From positions 186,001 to 250,000 of the forward strand of contig NZ_CADIJV010000003.1 of assembly GCF_902859765.1 (NCBI RefSeq): a stretch of 64,000 nt of DNA, read 5' to 3'. Every line of letters begins with the position of its first letter. Within the stretch, counting starts at the first letter, position 1. Below are positions 17,506 to 25,875 of this stretch, piece after piece. Source of the stretch: Achromobacter pulmonis (lineage in GTDB: Bacteria > Pseudomonadota > Gammaproteobacteria > Burkholderiales > Burkholderiaceae_B). A program made the position numbers and the translations under genes. Below the pieces are notes generated by a model. That model saw only the letters and a program-made list of their open reading frames with translations. It was not told the origin of the DNA and searched no databases.

Positions 17506-18309
17506 TCACTGTTCCGAGCCGCTGTTGAGCATGCGGCTGCGGGCTTTTTCGATATGGGCGCACATGATGTGGCGGGCGCCCTCGGCGTCCTGGTCGCGGA
17601 TCAGGCGGTAGATCTGGCGGTGCTCGTCGATGGCGGCGCGGGTGCGCTTCCAGGGTTCGCTGTGGACCAGATGGCGCATCATGTTGACGGCATGGCTGAC
17701 GTCGTACTCCAGTGATTTGAGGACCTGCACGAAGCGCTGGTTGCCGGTGGCGGCGGCAATCGCGCGGTGGAATCCGTAGTCGTGATGGTGGGCGATGGCG
17801 CCGGCGGCATCGGCGGCCTCGTAGCCGGCCAGCATGCGGTCCATCTCGCGCAGGTCGTCGTCGGTGCGGCGCAGGGCGGCCAGGTAGGCGCATTCCGGTT
17901 CGATCACCCTGCGCAGTTCCAGGCCCTCCAGGATATGGCCGACGCGGCGCGCCGGATCGACCGCGGGCATGCCGCCCATCAGGTCGGGCTTGGCGCGGAC
18001 GTAGCTGCCCGAGCCGCGCACCGACTCGACCAACTGGTCTTCGCGCAGCCGGTCCAGCGCCTGGCGCACCACCGGCCGCGACACCTCGAACAGCGCGGCC
18101 AGCTCCAGTTCGGTCGGCAGCTTGGCGCCCGGCGCGATCTTGCCGGTGGCGATGGCGTAGAACAGGCTTTCGTAGACGCGCTCGGCGAAGCGTTCGGCGC
18201 GCACGTAGCCCAGGCCCGAGGCCACCTCGGCCAGCACGTCCAGTTCCGGCCGCGGCCGGCTGGCCGCGGTCAGCAGCTTGTCCAGTTGCGGGTCGCGCAG
18301 TTTGCTCAT
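17506..18309 (-). CDS. GntR-family regulator, FadR subfamily (FCD domain)
   Basis: A 267-residue GntR regulator. The winged HTH (about residues 35-105) reads RVYESLFYAIATGKIAPGAK, then LPTELELAALFEVSRPVVRQ. It is followed by an all-helical FCD ligand domain with the metal-binding pattern: an Arg-rich RRVIEPECAYLAA helix, FHRAIAAATGN and EHRQIYRLIRD. It diverges from an aldehyde dehydrogenase and sits upstream of an SDR gene, so it probably controls both. Two TGTCA/TGACA palindromes in the 336-base divergent gap are candidate operators. Ligand unknown. Confidence 0.87.
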   Translation of the reverse strand: MSKLRDPQLDKLLTAASRPRPELDVLAEVASGLGYVRAERFAERVYESLFYAIATGKIAPGAKLPTELELAALFEVSRPVVRQALDRLREDQLVESVRGSGSYVRAKPDLMGGMPAVDPARRVGHILEGLELRRVIEPECAYLAALRRTDDDLREMDRMLAGYEAADAAGAIAHHHDYGFHRAIAAATGNQRFVQVLKSLEYDVSHAVNMMRHLVHSEPWKRTRAAIDEHRQIYRLIRDQDAEGARHIMCAHIEKARSRMLNSGSEQ

Positions 18310-18347
18310 GGCCTTGCTCCTGTGGCGCTTGCGCCGGGTTTGTTCTG

Positions 18348-18357
18348 TGTCATGACA
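18348..18357. promoter_or_regulatory. GntR-type operator candidate, site 1
   Basis: TGTCATGACA, a perfect 10-bp palindrome 39 bases upstream of the gntR start codon. It shares the TGTCA/TGACA half-sites with site 2 and is placed for autoregulation. Confidence 0.5.
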
Positions 18358-18460
18358 AATGCAACCGGGCGTCCCGTGCGAGGCAATGCGCCGGATGGGC
18401 GCGACTTCCTAGGGATAACCCGAGTTGGATGAAAGATTTCCTGAAGCTTGGGACGAAAGC

Positions 18461-18477
18461 TGTCAATCCAATTGACA
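18461..18477. promoter_or_regulatory. GntR-type operator candidate, site 2
   Basis: TGTCAATCCAATTGACA is a perfect 7-bp inverted repeat with a 3-base centre. Its right arm contains TTGACA, a possible -35 box for the aldehyde dehydrogenase. Binding here would block that promoter. Confidence 0.6.
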
Positions 18478-18645
18478 AATTATGCGCCGCTCCCTTACCT
18501 TGAGCGGATTCGCTACACCCTATAACCACACCGCGCGCCATCGACGCCCGGGTGGCGCGATCCGGTTGCCCGGGGCGCGCCAGGAGACCCCCGCATCCGC
18601 GCGTTCCGCAACCGGCCGACCGGCCGCTACTTTACTCCGCACATC

Positions 18646-20079
18646 GTGACTCAGAAGAACTTTATCGCCAATCAATGGGTGCCCGCCGCCAGCGGCGAGA
18701 CCATCCCCGTCCTGAACCCGTCCGATGGCAAGGCGTTCGACGCCATTGCGCGCTCGGGCGAGGCGGACGTGGACCGCGCCGTGGCCGCCGCGCGCGCGGC
18801 CTTCGAGGGCGAGTGGGGCCAGATGGCCCCGGCTGCCCGCAGCCGCCTGTTGATGCGCATCGCCTTCGCGCTGCTCGAGCGTCAGGAGGAACTGGCGCAA
18901 CTGGAATCCGCGGACACCGGCAAGCCGATCAAGCAGGCGCGCGCCGATGCCGCCGCCGTGGCGCGTTATTTCGAGTTCTACGCCGGCGCGGTCGACAAGC
19001 TGCACGGCGAGACCATTCCCTATACCCCCGGCTTCACCGTGCTGACCGTGCGCGAGGCGCATGGGGTGACTGGCCACATCGTGCCGTGGAACTATCCGCT
19101 GCAGATCTTCGGCCGCAGCGTCGGCGCGGCGCTGGCCGCGGGCAACGCCTGCGTGGTCAAGCCGGCCGAGGATGCCTGCCTGTCGCTGCTCAAGCTGGCC
19201 GAGATCGCCGCCGAAGTCGGCCTGCCGGCCGGCGCGCTGAACATCTGCACCGGCTATGGCCATGAGGCCGGCGCGGCGCTGTCGGCGCATCCCGGCATCG
19301 ACCACATTTCGTTCACCGGCTCGCCGCAGACCGGCAAGATGGTGGCGCACGCCGCCGCCGAGAACCACGTGCCCGTGACGCTGGAACTGGGCGGCAAGTC
19401 GCCGCAGATCGTGTTCGACGACGCCGACCTGGACGCCGCCATGCCGGTGCTGCTGGCCGCCATCATCCAGAACGCGGGGCAGACCTGCTCGGCCGGCAGC
19501 CGCGTGCTGATCCAGCGCGGCGTCTACGAACAAGTGCTGGCGCGCCTGGGCGAGGCATTCTCGGCCACCGTCACCGGCCCGGCCGCGCAGGACCTGGATG
19601 TGGGGCCGCTGATCAGCGCCCGCCAGCACGACCGCGTGCGCGCGTTCCTGGCCGAGGCCGAAGCCGAGGGCCTGAAGGTCGCCGCGCGCGGCAAGCTCAA
19701 GGACGGCGCGCCCGAGGCCGGCTTCTACCAGCCTCCCGTGCTGTTCCGCGACGTGCCGCCCAAGAGCCGCCTGGCGCAGGAAGAAGTGTTCGGCCCGGTG
19801 CTGGCCGCCATGGTGTTCGACACCGAGGAAGACGCGCTGGAAATCGCCAACGGCACGCTCTACGGCCTGGTGGCCGGCGTCTGGACCCGCGATGGCGGCC
19901 GCCAGCTGCGCCTGGCGCGCAAGCTGCGCGCCGGCCAGGTGTTCGTCAACAACTACGGCGCCGGCGGCGGCGTGGAACTGCCGTTCGGCGGCTCGCGCCA
20001 GTCGGGCTATGGCCGTGAAAAGGGCTTCGAGGCGCTGTACGGCTTCACCACCCTGAAGACCATCGCCATCCGCCACTGA
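18646..20079 (+). CDS. NAD(P)-dependent aldehyde dehydrogenase
   Basis: A 477-residue aldehyde dehydrogenase oxidising an aldehyde to its acid with NAD(P). The catalytic Cys281 lies in QNAGQTCSAGSRVL and the general base Glu247 in LELGGKSPQ. VPWNYPLQ and the C-terminal PFGGSRQSGYGREKG are also family marks. The start is GTG at 18,646; there is no ATG nearby and the N-terminal FIANQWVPAASGE is at the expected position. It diverges from the GntR regulator and its SDR. The trio would fit stepwise oxidation of an alcohol through an aldehyde, but the substrate is unknown (gamma-aminobutyraldehyde and betaine aldehyde types are among the options). Confidence 0.88.
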   Translation: MTQKNFIANQWVPAASGETIPVLNPSDGKAFDAIARSGEADVDRAVAAARAAFEGEWGQMAPAARSRLLMRIAFALLERQEELAQLESADTGKPIKQARADAAAVARYFEFYAGAVDKLHGETIPYTPGFTVLTVREAHGVTGHIVPWNYPLQIFGRSVGAALAAGNACVVKPAEDACLSLLKLAEIAAEVGLPAGALNICTGYGHEAGAALSAHPGIDHISFTGSPQTGKMVAHAAAENHVPVTLELGGKSPQIVFDDADLDAAMPVLLAAIIQNAGQTCSAGSRVLIQRGVYEQVLARLGEAFSATVTGPAAQDLDVGPLISARQHDRVRAFLAEAEAEGLKVAARGKLKDGAPEAGFYQPPVLFRDVPPKSRLAQEEVFGPVLAAMVFDTEEDALEIANGTLYGLVAGVWTRDGGRQLRLARKLRAGQVFVNNYGAGGGVELPFGGSRQSGYGREKGFEALYGFTTLKTIAIRH

Positions 20080-20090
20080 TCCGGCGGCGG

Positions 20091-20124
20091 CCGGGCGCCC
20101 ACCCCCGATGGGGGCGGGCGCCCG
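20091..20124 (+). terminator. GC-rich stem-loop after the aldehyde dehydrogenase
   Basis: CCGGGCGCCC and GGGCGCCCGG pair perfectly around an inner CCCCC/GGGGG hairpin. There is no T-tract, so it is a stem-loop that may terminate or protect the mRNA end. Confidence 0.5.
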
Positions 20125-20189
20125 GTGGCAAAATATCGGTTACCTTTGACGTTTTGCCAGGGGCGCCACGCCCCGTATCCAGGATCAGC

Positions 20190-20894
20190 ATGTTCACCGG
20201 TATTGTTCAAGGCACCGCGAAGATCGCGAAAATCGCGGACCGCGAAGGCCTGCGCACGTTCACGCTGGCGTTTCCCGAGGGCTTCTGCCAGGACCTGGCG
20301 ATCGGCGCCAGCGTCTCGACCGACGGCGTCTGCCTGACGGTCACCGAAATCCTCGACCCCAACCACGCCACCTTCGATGTCATGCTGCAAAGCCTGGCCA
20401 TCACCACGCTGGGCAACTACCAGGAAGGCGACCGCGCCAACGTCGAGCGCGCCGCCAAGGATGGCGCCGAGATCGGCGGCCATCCGCTGTCCGGCCACGT
20501 CGACTTCACTTCGGAAGTGATTCTGGTGAAGTCGTCGGACACCAATCGCCTGATGCGCTTCAGCATCCCCGAGGCGTTCCGCAAGTATGTGTTCGCCAAG
20601 GGCTACATCGCTATCAATGGCGCCAGCCTGACCGTGTCCGAAGTGAACCGCGCCGACGGCTGGTTCGAAGTCTGGCTGATTCCCGAGACCCGTCGCATGA
20701 CAGTGTTCGAGGACAAGCAGGTGGGCGACCGCGTCAATATCGAGATCGAGCGCAGCACCCAGGTGGTGGTGGACACGGTGCGCGAGACCGTCCAGGAAAG
20801 CCTGGGCAAGCTGCAACCGCTGCTGGAAGCCATCCTCAAGGAAAAAGGGCTGACGCTGGAGGATTTCGTCAGCCCGCAGGACAAGCTCAAGTAA
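20190..20894 (+). CDS. ribE: Riboflavin synthase alpha chain-like protein
   Basis: A 234-residue protein with two lumazine-binding barrels. The N-terminal barrel starts MFTGIVQGTAKI and contains SVSTDGVCLTVTEI. The second contains GHPLSGHVDFTSEV and GYIAINGASLTVSEV. Riboflavin synthase dismutates two 6,7-dimethyl-8-ribityllumazine molecules. The open frame begins at 20,154 but MFTGIV is the invariant N-terminus, so the ATG at 20,190 is the start. Compared with the E. coli enzyme, the LIPETLERTTL segment reads LIPETRRMTVF, losing the Thr-Thr, and the C-terminus is about 20 residues longer. It stands apart from other rib genes, so it may be a paralogue. No FMN riboswitch is visible in the 110-base leader. 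Confidence 0.8.
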   Translation: MFTGIVQGTAKIAKIADREGLRTFTLAFPEGFCQDLAIGASVSTDGVCLTVTEILDPNHATFDVMLQSLAITTLGNYQEGDRANVERAAKDGAEIGGHPLSGHVDFTSEVILVKSSDTNRLMRFSIPEAFRKYVFAKGYIAINGASLTVSEVNRADGWFEVWLIPETRRMTVFEDKQVGDRVNIEIERSTQVVVDTVRETVQESLGKLQPLLEAILKEKGLTLEDFVSPQDKLK

Positions 20895-20967
20895 GCCGGG
20901 TCCGTTCGCGACCTGGACCCACCGCGCCAGCGGCGCCGGCGCATCAGTCGGCTTTTCTTTGCGCCTG

Positions 20968-20999
20968 CGCCGGCCACGCATTCGCGTGGCCGGCGCGTT
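20968..20999 (+). terminator. Strong hairpin after the riboflavin synthase gene
   Basis: CGCCGGCCACGC and GCGTGGCCGGCG form a perfect 12-bp stem with loop ATTC, followed by CGTTT. It lies between convergent genes and probably ends transcripts from both. Confidence 0.75.
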
Positions 21000-21003
21000 T
21001 GCG

Positions 21004-22497
21004 TCAGGATGAGAATGCAGGCCCCAGCGGCTTGATGCGCATGCCCGCCTGCAGGCGGGTCCAGGGCAGGTCGGCGGGATCGGCCTGCATCGGGCCGGGC
21101 GCCTTGGCCACCAGGACCTCATGCGCGATGGGCTGGAAGTCGGCGCGGAAATGCACCGAGCTTTTCACCACCAGGATCGCCATTTCCTCGGGCTGCACGC
21201 CGCCGACGCGGAACAGGTTGCGGTCCAGCATCTGCGACTTGGTGGCGCTGACCACCACCCGCACGCCGCCCAGCCGCAGGCCGGCCACCGCCTCCAGGTC
21301 CACCTCCATGCCGTGCATCATCGGGCCGTCGAAACGCAGCCTGCCGGGCGACAGTGTCTCGACCAGGAATTCGCCTTCGAACGGCGCGTCGCCGGCCACG
21401 CCGGACTGGCCGCCCAGGCGCAGCCGCACCTTGTTGCCCACGCCAGCAGCGGTGGCCTGGCGCACTGCATCGGGGTCGTAGAACAGGCCCAGCGCGGCGT
21501 TCTGCGCGTCGGCCTCGACCAGCGCGCGCAGCATGCCGGTGGTGTTGGCGTCCCCGCCCGCGCCCGGATTGTCCTGGGTGTCGGCGATGACTACGGGGCG
21601 CGCGGCGCCCACCGCCAGCGCCTGGGCGCGCTCGACGGCGTCGGCCGGCGTCAGGAAGTCGGGCGACCATTGCGGTTCGAGTGCCAGTACGCGCTGATAC
21701 AGCGCCTCGGTCACGCGTTCGACCGCGGCGGCGTCGGTGCCGTAGGCCCACACCACCGGCCCGCATTCGGGGAAGTCGGCCGCCGGAAAGCCCGGCGCGA
21801 ATGAGATCGAGGCCACGCCAGGCGTCTGCTCCAGGCGCGCCAGTTCTTCATACACGCCCTGCGACGGCTGCAGCATGGTGCACATGCCGTTGATCGGGAT
21901 CAGGAAGGGCAGGCGGCGTTCGGCGCGCACCCACTGGTCGCCGGCCGCCACGCGCGCGGCCAGCAGGCGCGCGGCGTGCTCGCCGGTCACCGCCATGTCC
22001 ACGTGCGGATAGGTGCGGAAGGCGGCCAGGCCGTCGGCCTCGCGCAGCATCCGCGCGGTGACGTTGGCGTGCAGATCGAGGCTGCCGACCACCGGCACGG
22101 CCGGGCCGACCAGCGCGCGCACCCGCGCCAGCAGTTCGCCTTCGCCGTCGTCCAGGTGCTCGGCCACCATGGCGCCGTGCAGGTCCAGGTAGATGGCGTC
22201 GAAGCCGCCGGCGCGCGCCGCGTCGACGATCTCGCCGGCGATGCGCTCGTAGGCGTCGCGGGTGACGTGGGCCGAGGGGCTGGCGCCGGCCCAGATCACC
22301 GTGCGCACGGTGTGGCCCTGCGCCAGCGCGGCGTTGATGAAGCCGCCGGCGGGGATATTGACCTCGCGCAGCGCCAGCATGTCTTCGCCACGCACCATGG
22401 CGGGAAAGCCCTCGCCGCGCACGAAGTTCTCATAAGCCGCCTTGGACGGCGCGAAGGTATTGGTCTCGTGCTGGAAGCCAGCCACCAGAATATGCAT
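21004..22497 (-). CDS. M81-family metallopeptidase (MlrC-like)
   Basis: A 497-residue protein of the M81/MlrC family, named after microcystinase C, whose wider members are found in many bacteria not exposed to microcystin. The N-terminal VAGFQHETNTFAP block holds the first metal-binding His and Glu, and YLDLHGAMVAEHLDDGEGELL and GSLDLHANVT hold further metal ligands. The C-terminal domain includes IADTQDNPGAGGDANTTGML. Zn-dependent hydrolysis of a small peptide or amide is expected. It is followed upstream on the same strand by an MFS transporter gene; their spacing (18 bases) indicates an operon. Confidence 0.85.
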   Translation of the reverse strand: MHILVAGFQHETNTFAPSKAAYENFVRGEGFPAMVRGEDMLALREVNIPAGGFINAALAQGHTVRTVIWAGASPSAHVTRDAYERIAGEIVDAARAGGFDAIYLDLHGAMVAEHLDDGEGELLARVRALVGPAVPVVGSLDLHANVTARMLREADGLAAFRTYPHVDMAVTGEHAARLLAARVAAGDQWVRAERRLPFLIPINGMCTMLQPSQGVYEELARLEQTPGVASISFAPGFPAADFPECGPVVWAYGTDAAAVERVTEALYQRVLALEPQWSPDFLTPADAVERAQALAVGAARPVVIADTQDNPGAGGDANTTGMLRALVEADAQNAALGLFYDPDAVRQATAAGVGNKVRLRLGGQSGVAGDAPFEGEFLVETLSPGRLRFDGPMMHGMEVDLEAVAGLRLGGVRVVVSATKSQMLDRNLFRVGGVQPEEMAILVVKSSVHFRADFQPIAHEVLVAKAPGPMQADPADLPWTRLQAGMRIKPLGPAFSS

Positions 22498-22515
22498 GAT
22501 CGATTCCTTGGAGCG

Positions 22516-23817
22516 TCAGGCGCGCGCGGGCGCGGATTGGGCAGGACGATTCACCAGCAGCAGCAGGGCGCCGGCCACCAGCAGGGCGGAGATCGCGTAC
22601 AGGCCGCCGGCCAGGCTGCCGGTCGATTGCTTGACCCAGCCGATGATGGACGGGCTGAGAAAGCCGCCCAGCAAGCCGATGCTGTTGATCAGCGCGATGC
22701 CGCCCGCCGCGGCTTCTCCTTGCAGGTACTGCGACGGAATCGCCCAGAATACCGTGTAGGCGGCCCACATGAAGCCGGTGGCCAAGGTAATGGCCGTCAG
22801 GGATAGCGCGAATTGCGTGGGCGCCGCGGTGGCGATGCACAGTGCCACGCCGGCCAGCAGCGCGGGCACCAGCGTGTGCCAGCGGCGTTCCTGCAGGCGG
22901 TCGGAACTGCGCGCGAACCACAGCATGAAGACCGCCGCGGCCAGGTAAGGGATGGCCGAGTACAGGCCGATCTGCATGGTGTCCTGGACCCCCGCCAGCT
23001 TGAGCAGCGTCGGCAGCCAGAAGCTGACGGCGTAAATGCCGCAGATCAGGCAGAAGTAGGTCAGCGCCATGCCGTAGATGGCCGGATCGCGCAGCACCTG
23101 GGCGAAGGCGTGTTTCTTGTGCGCGCCGCGGCTGTTCAGGTCGGCGGCCAGCAGCGCCTTTTCCTCGGCGGTCAGCCAGCGCGCCTCGGCCGGCTTGTCG
23201 TCCAGGTAGCGGAAGGCGATGACGCCCAGCAGCACACACGGCAGGCCTTCCAGCAGGAACATCCATTGCCAGCCGTCCAGGCCGTGCGCGCCGGAGAAGG
23301 CCGTCATGATCCAGGCCGACACCGGGCCGCCGACGATGCCGCCGATGGGGTCGGCCAGCATCACCACCGCCATCACGCCGGCCATGCGCGACTGCGAGTA
23401 CCAGTAGGTCAGGTAGAAGATCATGCCGGGGGCGAAACCGGCCTCGAATACGCCCAGCATGAAGCGCAGGACGTAGAAGCTCCATTCGCCCTGCACGAAC
23501 AGCATCGAGGCCGAGGTCAGGCCCCACAGCACCATGATGCGGCTGATGGTGCGGCGCGCGCCGATGCGCGTCAGCAGCAGGTTGCTGGGCACCTCGAACA
23601 TCACGTAGCCGAGAAAGAAGATGCCCGCGCCCAGGCCATAGACGGCATCCGAGATGCCGATGTCCTGCTGCATCTGCAGCTTGGCGAAGCCGATGTTGAT
23701 GCGGTCCAGGTAGGCGAACACATAACAGAGCAGCAGGAACGGCAGCAGGCGCCAGGTGATCTTGCGGTAGAGCGGAGCCAGGCGCGGGTCGGCGCCTGGC
23801 GTGGCCTGATGGGGCAT
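22516..23817 (-). CDS. MFS transporter, ACS family
   Basis: A 433-residue, twelve-span major facilitator. The first helix segment FLLLCYVFAYLDRINIGFAK and the MQQDIGISDAVYGLGAGIFF loop are the typical N-terminus of the tartrate/phthalate/hexuronate (ACS) group. The open frame extends to 24,195, but the ATG at 23,817 is preceded by GAGGAGA and gives the normal short cytoplasmic N-terminus. It is transcribed with the M81 peptidase and diverges from a LysR gene. An organic anion is the likely substrate, perhaps processed by the peptidase. Confidence 0.87.
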   Translation of the reverse strand: MPHQATPGADPRLAPLYRKITWRLLPFLLLCYVFAYLDRINIGFAKLQMQQDIGISDAVYGLGAGIFFLGYVMFEVPSNLLLTRIGARRTISRIMVLWGLTSASMLFVQGEWSFYVLRFMLGVFEAGFAPGMIFYLTYWYSQSRMAGVMAVVMLADPIGGIVGGPVSAWIMTAFSGAHGLDGWQWMFLLEGLPCVLLGVIAFRYLDDKPAEARWLTAEEKALLAADLNSRGAHKKHAFAQVLRDPAIYGMALTYFCLICGIYAVSFWLPTLLKLAGVQDTMQIGLYSAIPYLAAAVFMLWFARSSDRLQERRWHTLVPALLAGVALCIATAAPTQFALSLTAITLATGFMWAAYTVFWAIPSQYLQGEAAAGGIALINSIGLLGGFLSPSIIGWVKQSTGSLAGGLYAISALLVAGALLLLVNRPAQSAPARA

Positions 23818-23947
23818 TGCGTGTCTCCTCGCGGGCGAGTCTGCGCCCGCCGCGGTGGTTGGGGTGGCGGCGGAACCGGGGCGGGTCCGCGCGGCGTCCA
23901 TATTGCGAGCACGCAGTGTTCGAAACAATGACCTGGGTGATAAATTA

Positions 23948-23968
23948 TCGTTGCCTTCAGGGCAACGA
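23948..23968. promoter_or_regulatory. Inverted repeat in the LysR/MFS divergent gap
   Basis: TCGTTGCC and GGCAACGA form a perfect 8-bp inverted repeat with a 5-base spacer, 31 bases upstream of the LysR start. A short, high-symmetry site near a LysR start and within a divergent promoter region is a reasonable autoregulatory or activation site. Confidence 0.5.
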
Positions 23969-23998
23969 AAAGAGCGGCACAAAACACAGGGGGAAACC

Positions 23999-24913
23999 AT
24001 GGCGGAAATCAGCCAGGCGCGGCTGAAGTACTTCAACGAGGTGGTGGCCTGCGGCTCGATCCGCGGCGCGGCCGACAAGCTCGGCACCGCGCCGTCGGTC
24101 ATCAGCCGCCAGATCCAACTGCTGGAAAAGGAACTGGGCGTGGCGCTGTTCGAGCGCCGCGCGCGCGGCCTGACGCCGACCGAGGCCGCCGACATGCTGC
24201 TGGAGTATCACCGCGCCTGCCGCGCCCAGCAGGAACACCTGAACACGCGCCTGCAGGAATTGCGCGGCATGCGGCGCGGCAACGTCCGCCTGATGATCAG
24301 CGAAGGCTTCATCGACAGCCTGATGGAGCGCGTGGTCGGGCCATTCTGCATCGAGCATCCGTGCATCGACCTGAGCGTCAATGTCGGTTCGGTCAATGAA
24401 GTGGTCGAGGCCGTGGCCACGGATGCGGCGCACATTGGCCTGGCCTACAACCCGCCCGTGGATCCGCGCCTGCGCTGCCGCGTCAGCCGCAAGCATCCGG
24501 TCTGCCTGCTGGCGGTGCCGGGCCATGCACTGGCGCGGCGCCGCGCGCCGCTGACGATCGCCGACATCCTGCCGTATCCGTTCGCGCTGATGTCCGCGCC
24601 TTATGGCTTGCGCCAGGCGGTCGATCTGCTCGAATTCACCGAGCGCATCCATCTCACGCCCAGCCTGACCACCAACTCGCTGCGCGTGCTCAAGCAGTAC
24701 GCGATCAGCGGCGCCGGGGTGACGCTGATGCCGAACCTGGGCGTGCACCATGAATTGGCCAGCGGTGAATTGGTGGCGCTGCCGATCGCGCATCCGATCC
24801 TGAGTTCGCCCGAATGCCAGGTGCTGCTGCGGCTCGGGCGGCCGCTGTCATCGGCCGCCAACGAGGTGGTACGGCGCATCGAGCAGCGCCTGCCGGCGTT
24901 CGCGGCGCCGTGA
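23999..24913 (+). CDS. LysR-family transcriptional regulator
   Basis: A 304-residue LysR regulator. The HTH reads GSIRGAADKLGTAPSVISRQ, followed by IQLLEKELGVALFERRARG; effector-domain hallmarks include LMISEGFIDSLMERVVGPF. The open frame starts earlier, but the ATG at 23,999 follows GGGGGAAACC and begins the usual MAEISQARLKYFNEVV lead. It diverges from the MFS-M81 pair and probably activates it. The ligand is likely the transported anion or a product. Confidence 0.87.
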   Translation: MAEISQARLKYFNEVVACGSIRGAADKLGTAPSVISRQIQLLEKELGVALFERRARGLTPTEAADMLLEYHRACRAQQEHLNTRLQELRGMRRGNVRLMISEGFIDSLMERVVGPFCIEHPCIDLSVNVGSVNEVVEAVATDAAHIGLAYNPPVDPRLRCRVSRKHPVCLLAVPGHALARRRAPLTIADILPYPFALMSAPYGLRQAVDLLEFTERIHLTPSLTTNSLRVLKQYAISGAGVTLMPNLGVHHELASGELVALPIAHPILSSPECQVLLRLGRPLSSAANEVVRRIEQRLPAFAAP

Positions 24914-25153
24914 CGGCGTCATGTCCGGGGCGGGGCGAGCGCGCGCCGGCGGGGGGATCGTGGCGAGGCGCGGCGCCGGCGCATTTCGTTACCGATGCGG
25001 AAGGTCTTGGCGTTTTGAATCCAGCATTCATGCGCTTTTTCAGGCATTTTATGTTCTGGAGCCAATGCGCAAGCCATTCTTTATTTGAAACCGCCGTGTA
25101 ACGGGCGCTTCGGGGGGGTTACAGCTACAATGGGTGCACTTTCGGAGGTTTCT

Positions 25154-25738
25154 ATGTCGGTAATATCCGATATCAAAATACGCCCCCTGGAGCGCGGCGA
25201 CCTGCACTTCGTGCACAAGATCAACAATAACGACGTCATCATGCGTTATTGGTTCGAAGAGCCTTACGAGGCCTACGACGAACTGGTCGCCCTCTATGAC
25301 CGCCATCTGCACGACCAGAACGAGCGGCGTTTCATCATCGAGCACGATACCGGCCAGCCGGCCGGCCTGGTGGAACTGGTGGAAATCGACTACATCCACC
25401 GTCGCGCCGAATTCCAGATCATCATCGCGCCCAGCTACCAGGGGCGCGGCTACGCCAAGGCCGCCACGCGCATCGCGGTGGGCTACGCCTTTCGCGTGTT
25501 GAACCTGCACAAGGTCTACCTGGTGGTGGACAAGGACAACCGCGCCGCCGTGCACGTCTACGAGCGCTGTGGTTTCCAGATCGAAGGGCTGCTCAAGGAA
25601 GAGTTCTTTTCCAACGGTACTTATCGCGACGCCTACCGCATGGCGCTGCTGCAGCACGACCACCTGCGCGACGTCGGACCGGGCGCGCCGGACGCGCCGG
25701 TGCTGCGCGACTGGCCGCAGGAAGAACAGACCGGCTGA
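25154..25738 (+). CDS. speG: Spermidine N1-acetyltransferase
   Basis: A 194-residue GNAT acetyltransferase closely matching SpeG in layout. Visible features are the acceptor-side [16 protein letters not shown], the acetyl-CoA loop [27 protein letters not shown], and the C-terminal [15 protein letters not shown] block found in SpeG. It transfers acetyl to spermidine or spermine, lowering polyamine stress. The open frame begins at 25,085, but the ATG at 25,154 with TCGGAGG five bases upstream starts the domain correctly. It stands alone, ending at a strong bidirectional terminator shared with the metal ATPase. Confidence 0.88.
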   Translation: MSVISDIKIRPLERGDLHFVHKINNNDVIMRYWFEEPYEAYDELVALYDRHLHDQNERRFIIEHDTGQPAGLVELVEIDYIHRRAEFQIIIAPSYQGRGYAKAATRIAVGYAFRVLNLHKVYLVVDKDNRAAVHVYERCGFQIEGLLKEEFFSNGTYRDAYRMALLQHDHLRDVGPGAPDAPVLRDWPQEEQTG

Positions 25739-25823
25739 CAACTGCGCGATGCACCGCCGTTGCCCGCGCGAGGCCGCATCGGCCTTGCCCATCGGCATGG
25801 CGACAGGCCGGCGCGCAAACGGC

Positions 25824-25856
25824 AACGCCCCGCGGGGAAGTTCCCCGCGGGGCGTT
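25824..25856. terminator. Bidirectional terminator between speG and the metal ATPase gene
   Basis: AACGCCCCGCGGGGAA and TTCCCCGCGGGGCGTT form a perfect 16-bp inverted repeat with a single-base centre, flanked by T on one side and A on the other. Confidence 0.85.
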
Positions 25857-25875
25857 TCTCATGATGGCGCCGGGT

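Larger units (their letters stand above)
18310..18645. other. Divergent control region between gntR and the aldehyde dehydrogenase
   Basis: This 336-base gap holds no gene. It contains the two TGTCA-type palindromes listed separately, a TTGACA at 18,472-18,477 inside the second palindrome, and a TATAAC at 18,521. The spacing of these boxes is poor, so the exact promoter is uncertain. The stretch from 18,540 to 18,640 is GC-rich and featureless. Confidence 0.5.

Noticed and set aside
20080-20189. FMN riboswitch before the riboflavin synthase
   Set aside because: The gap is 110 bases, mostly a simple GC hairpin; the conserved FMN elements (AGGGGG, GAGGAA and similar) are absent.
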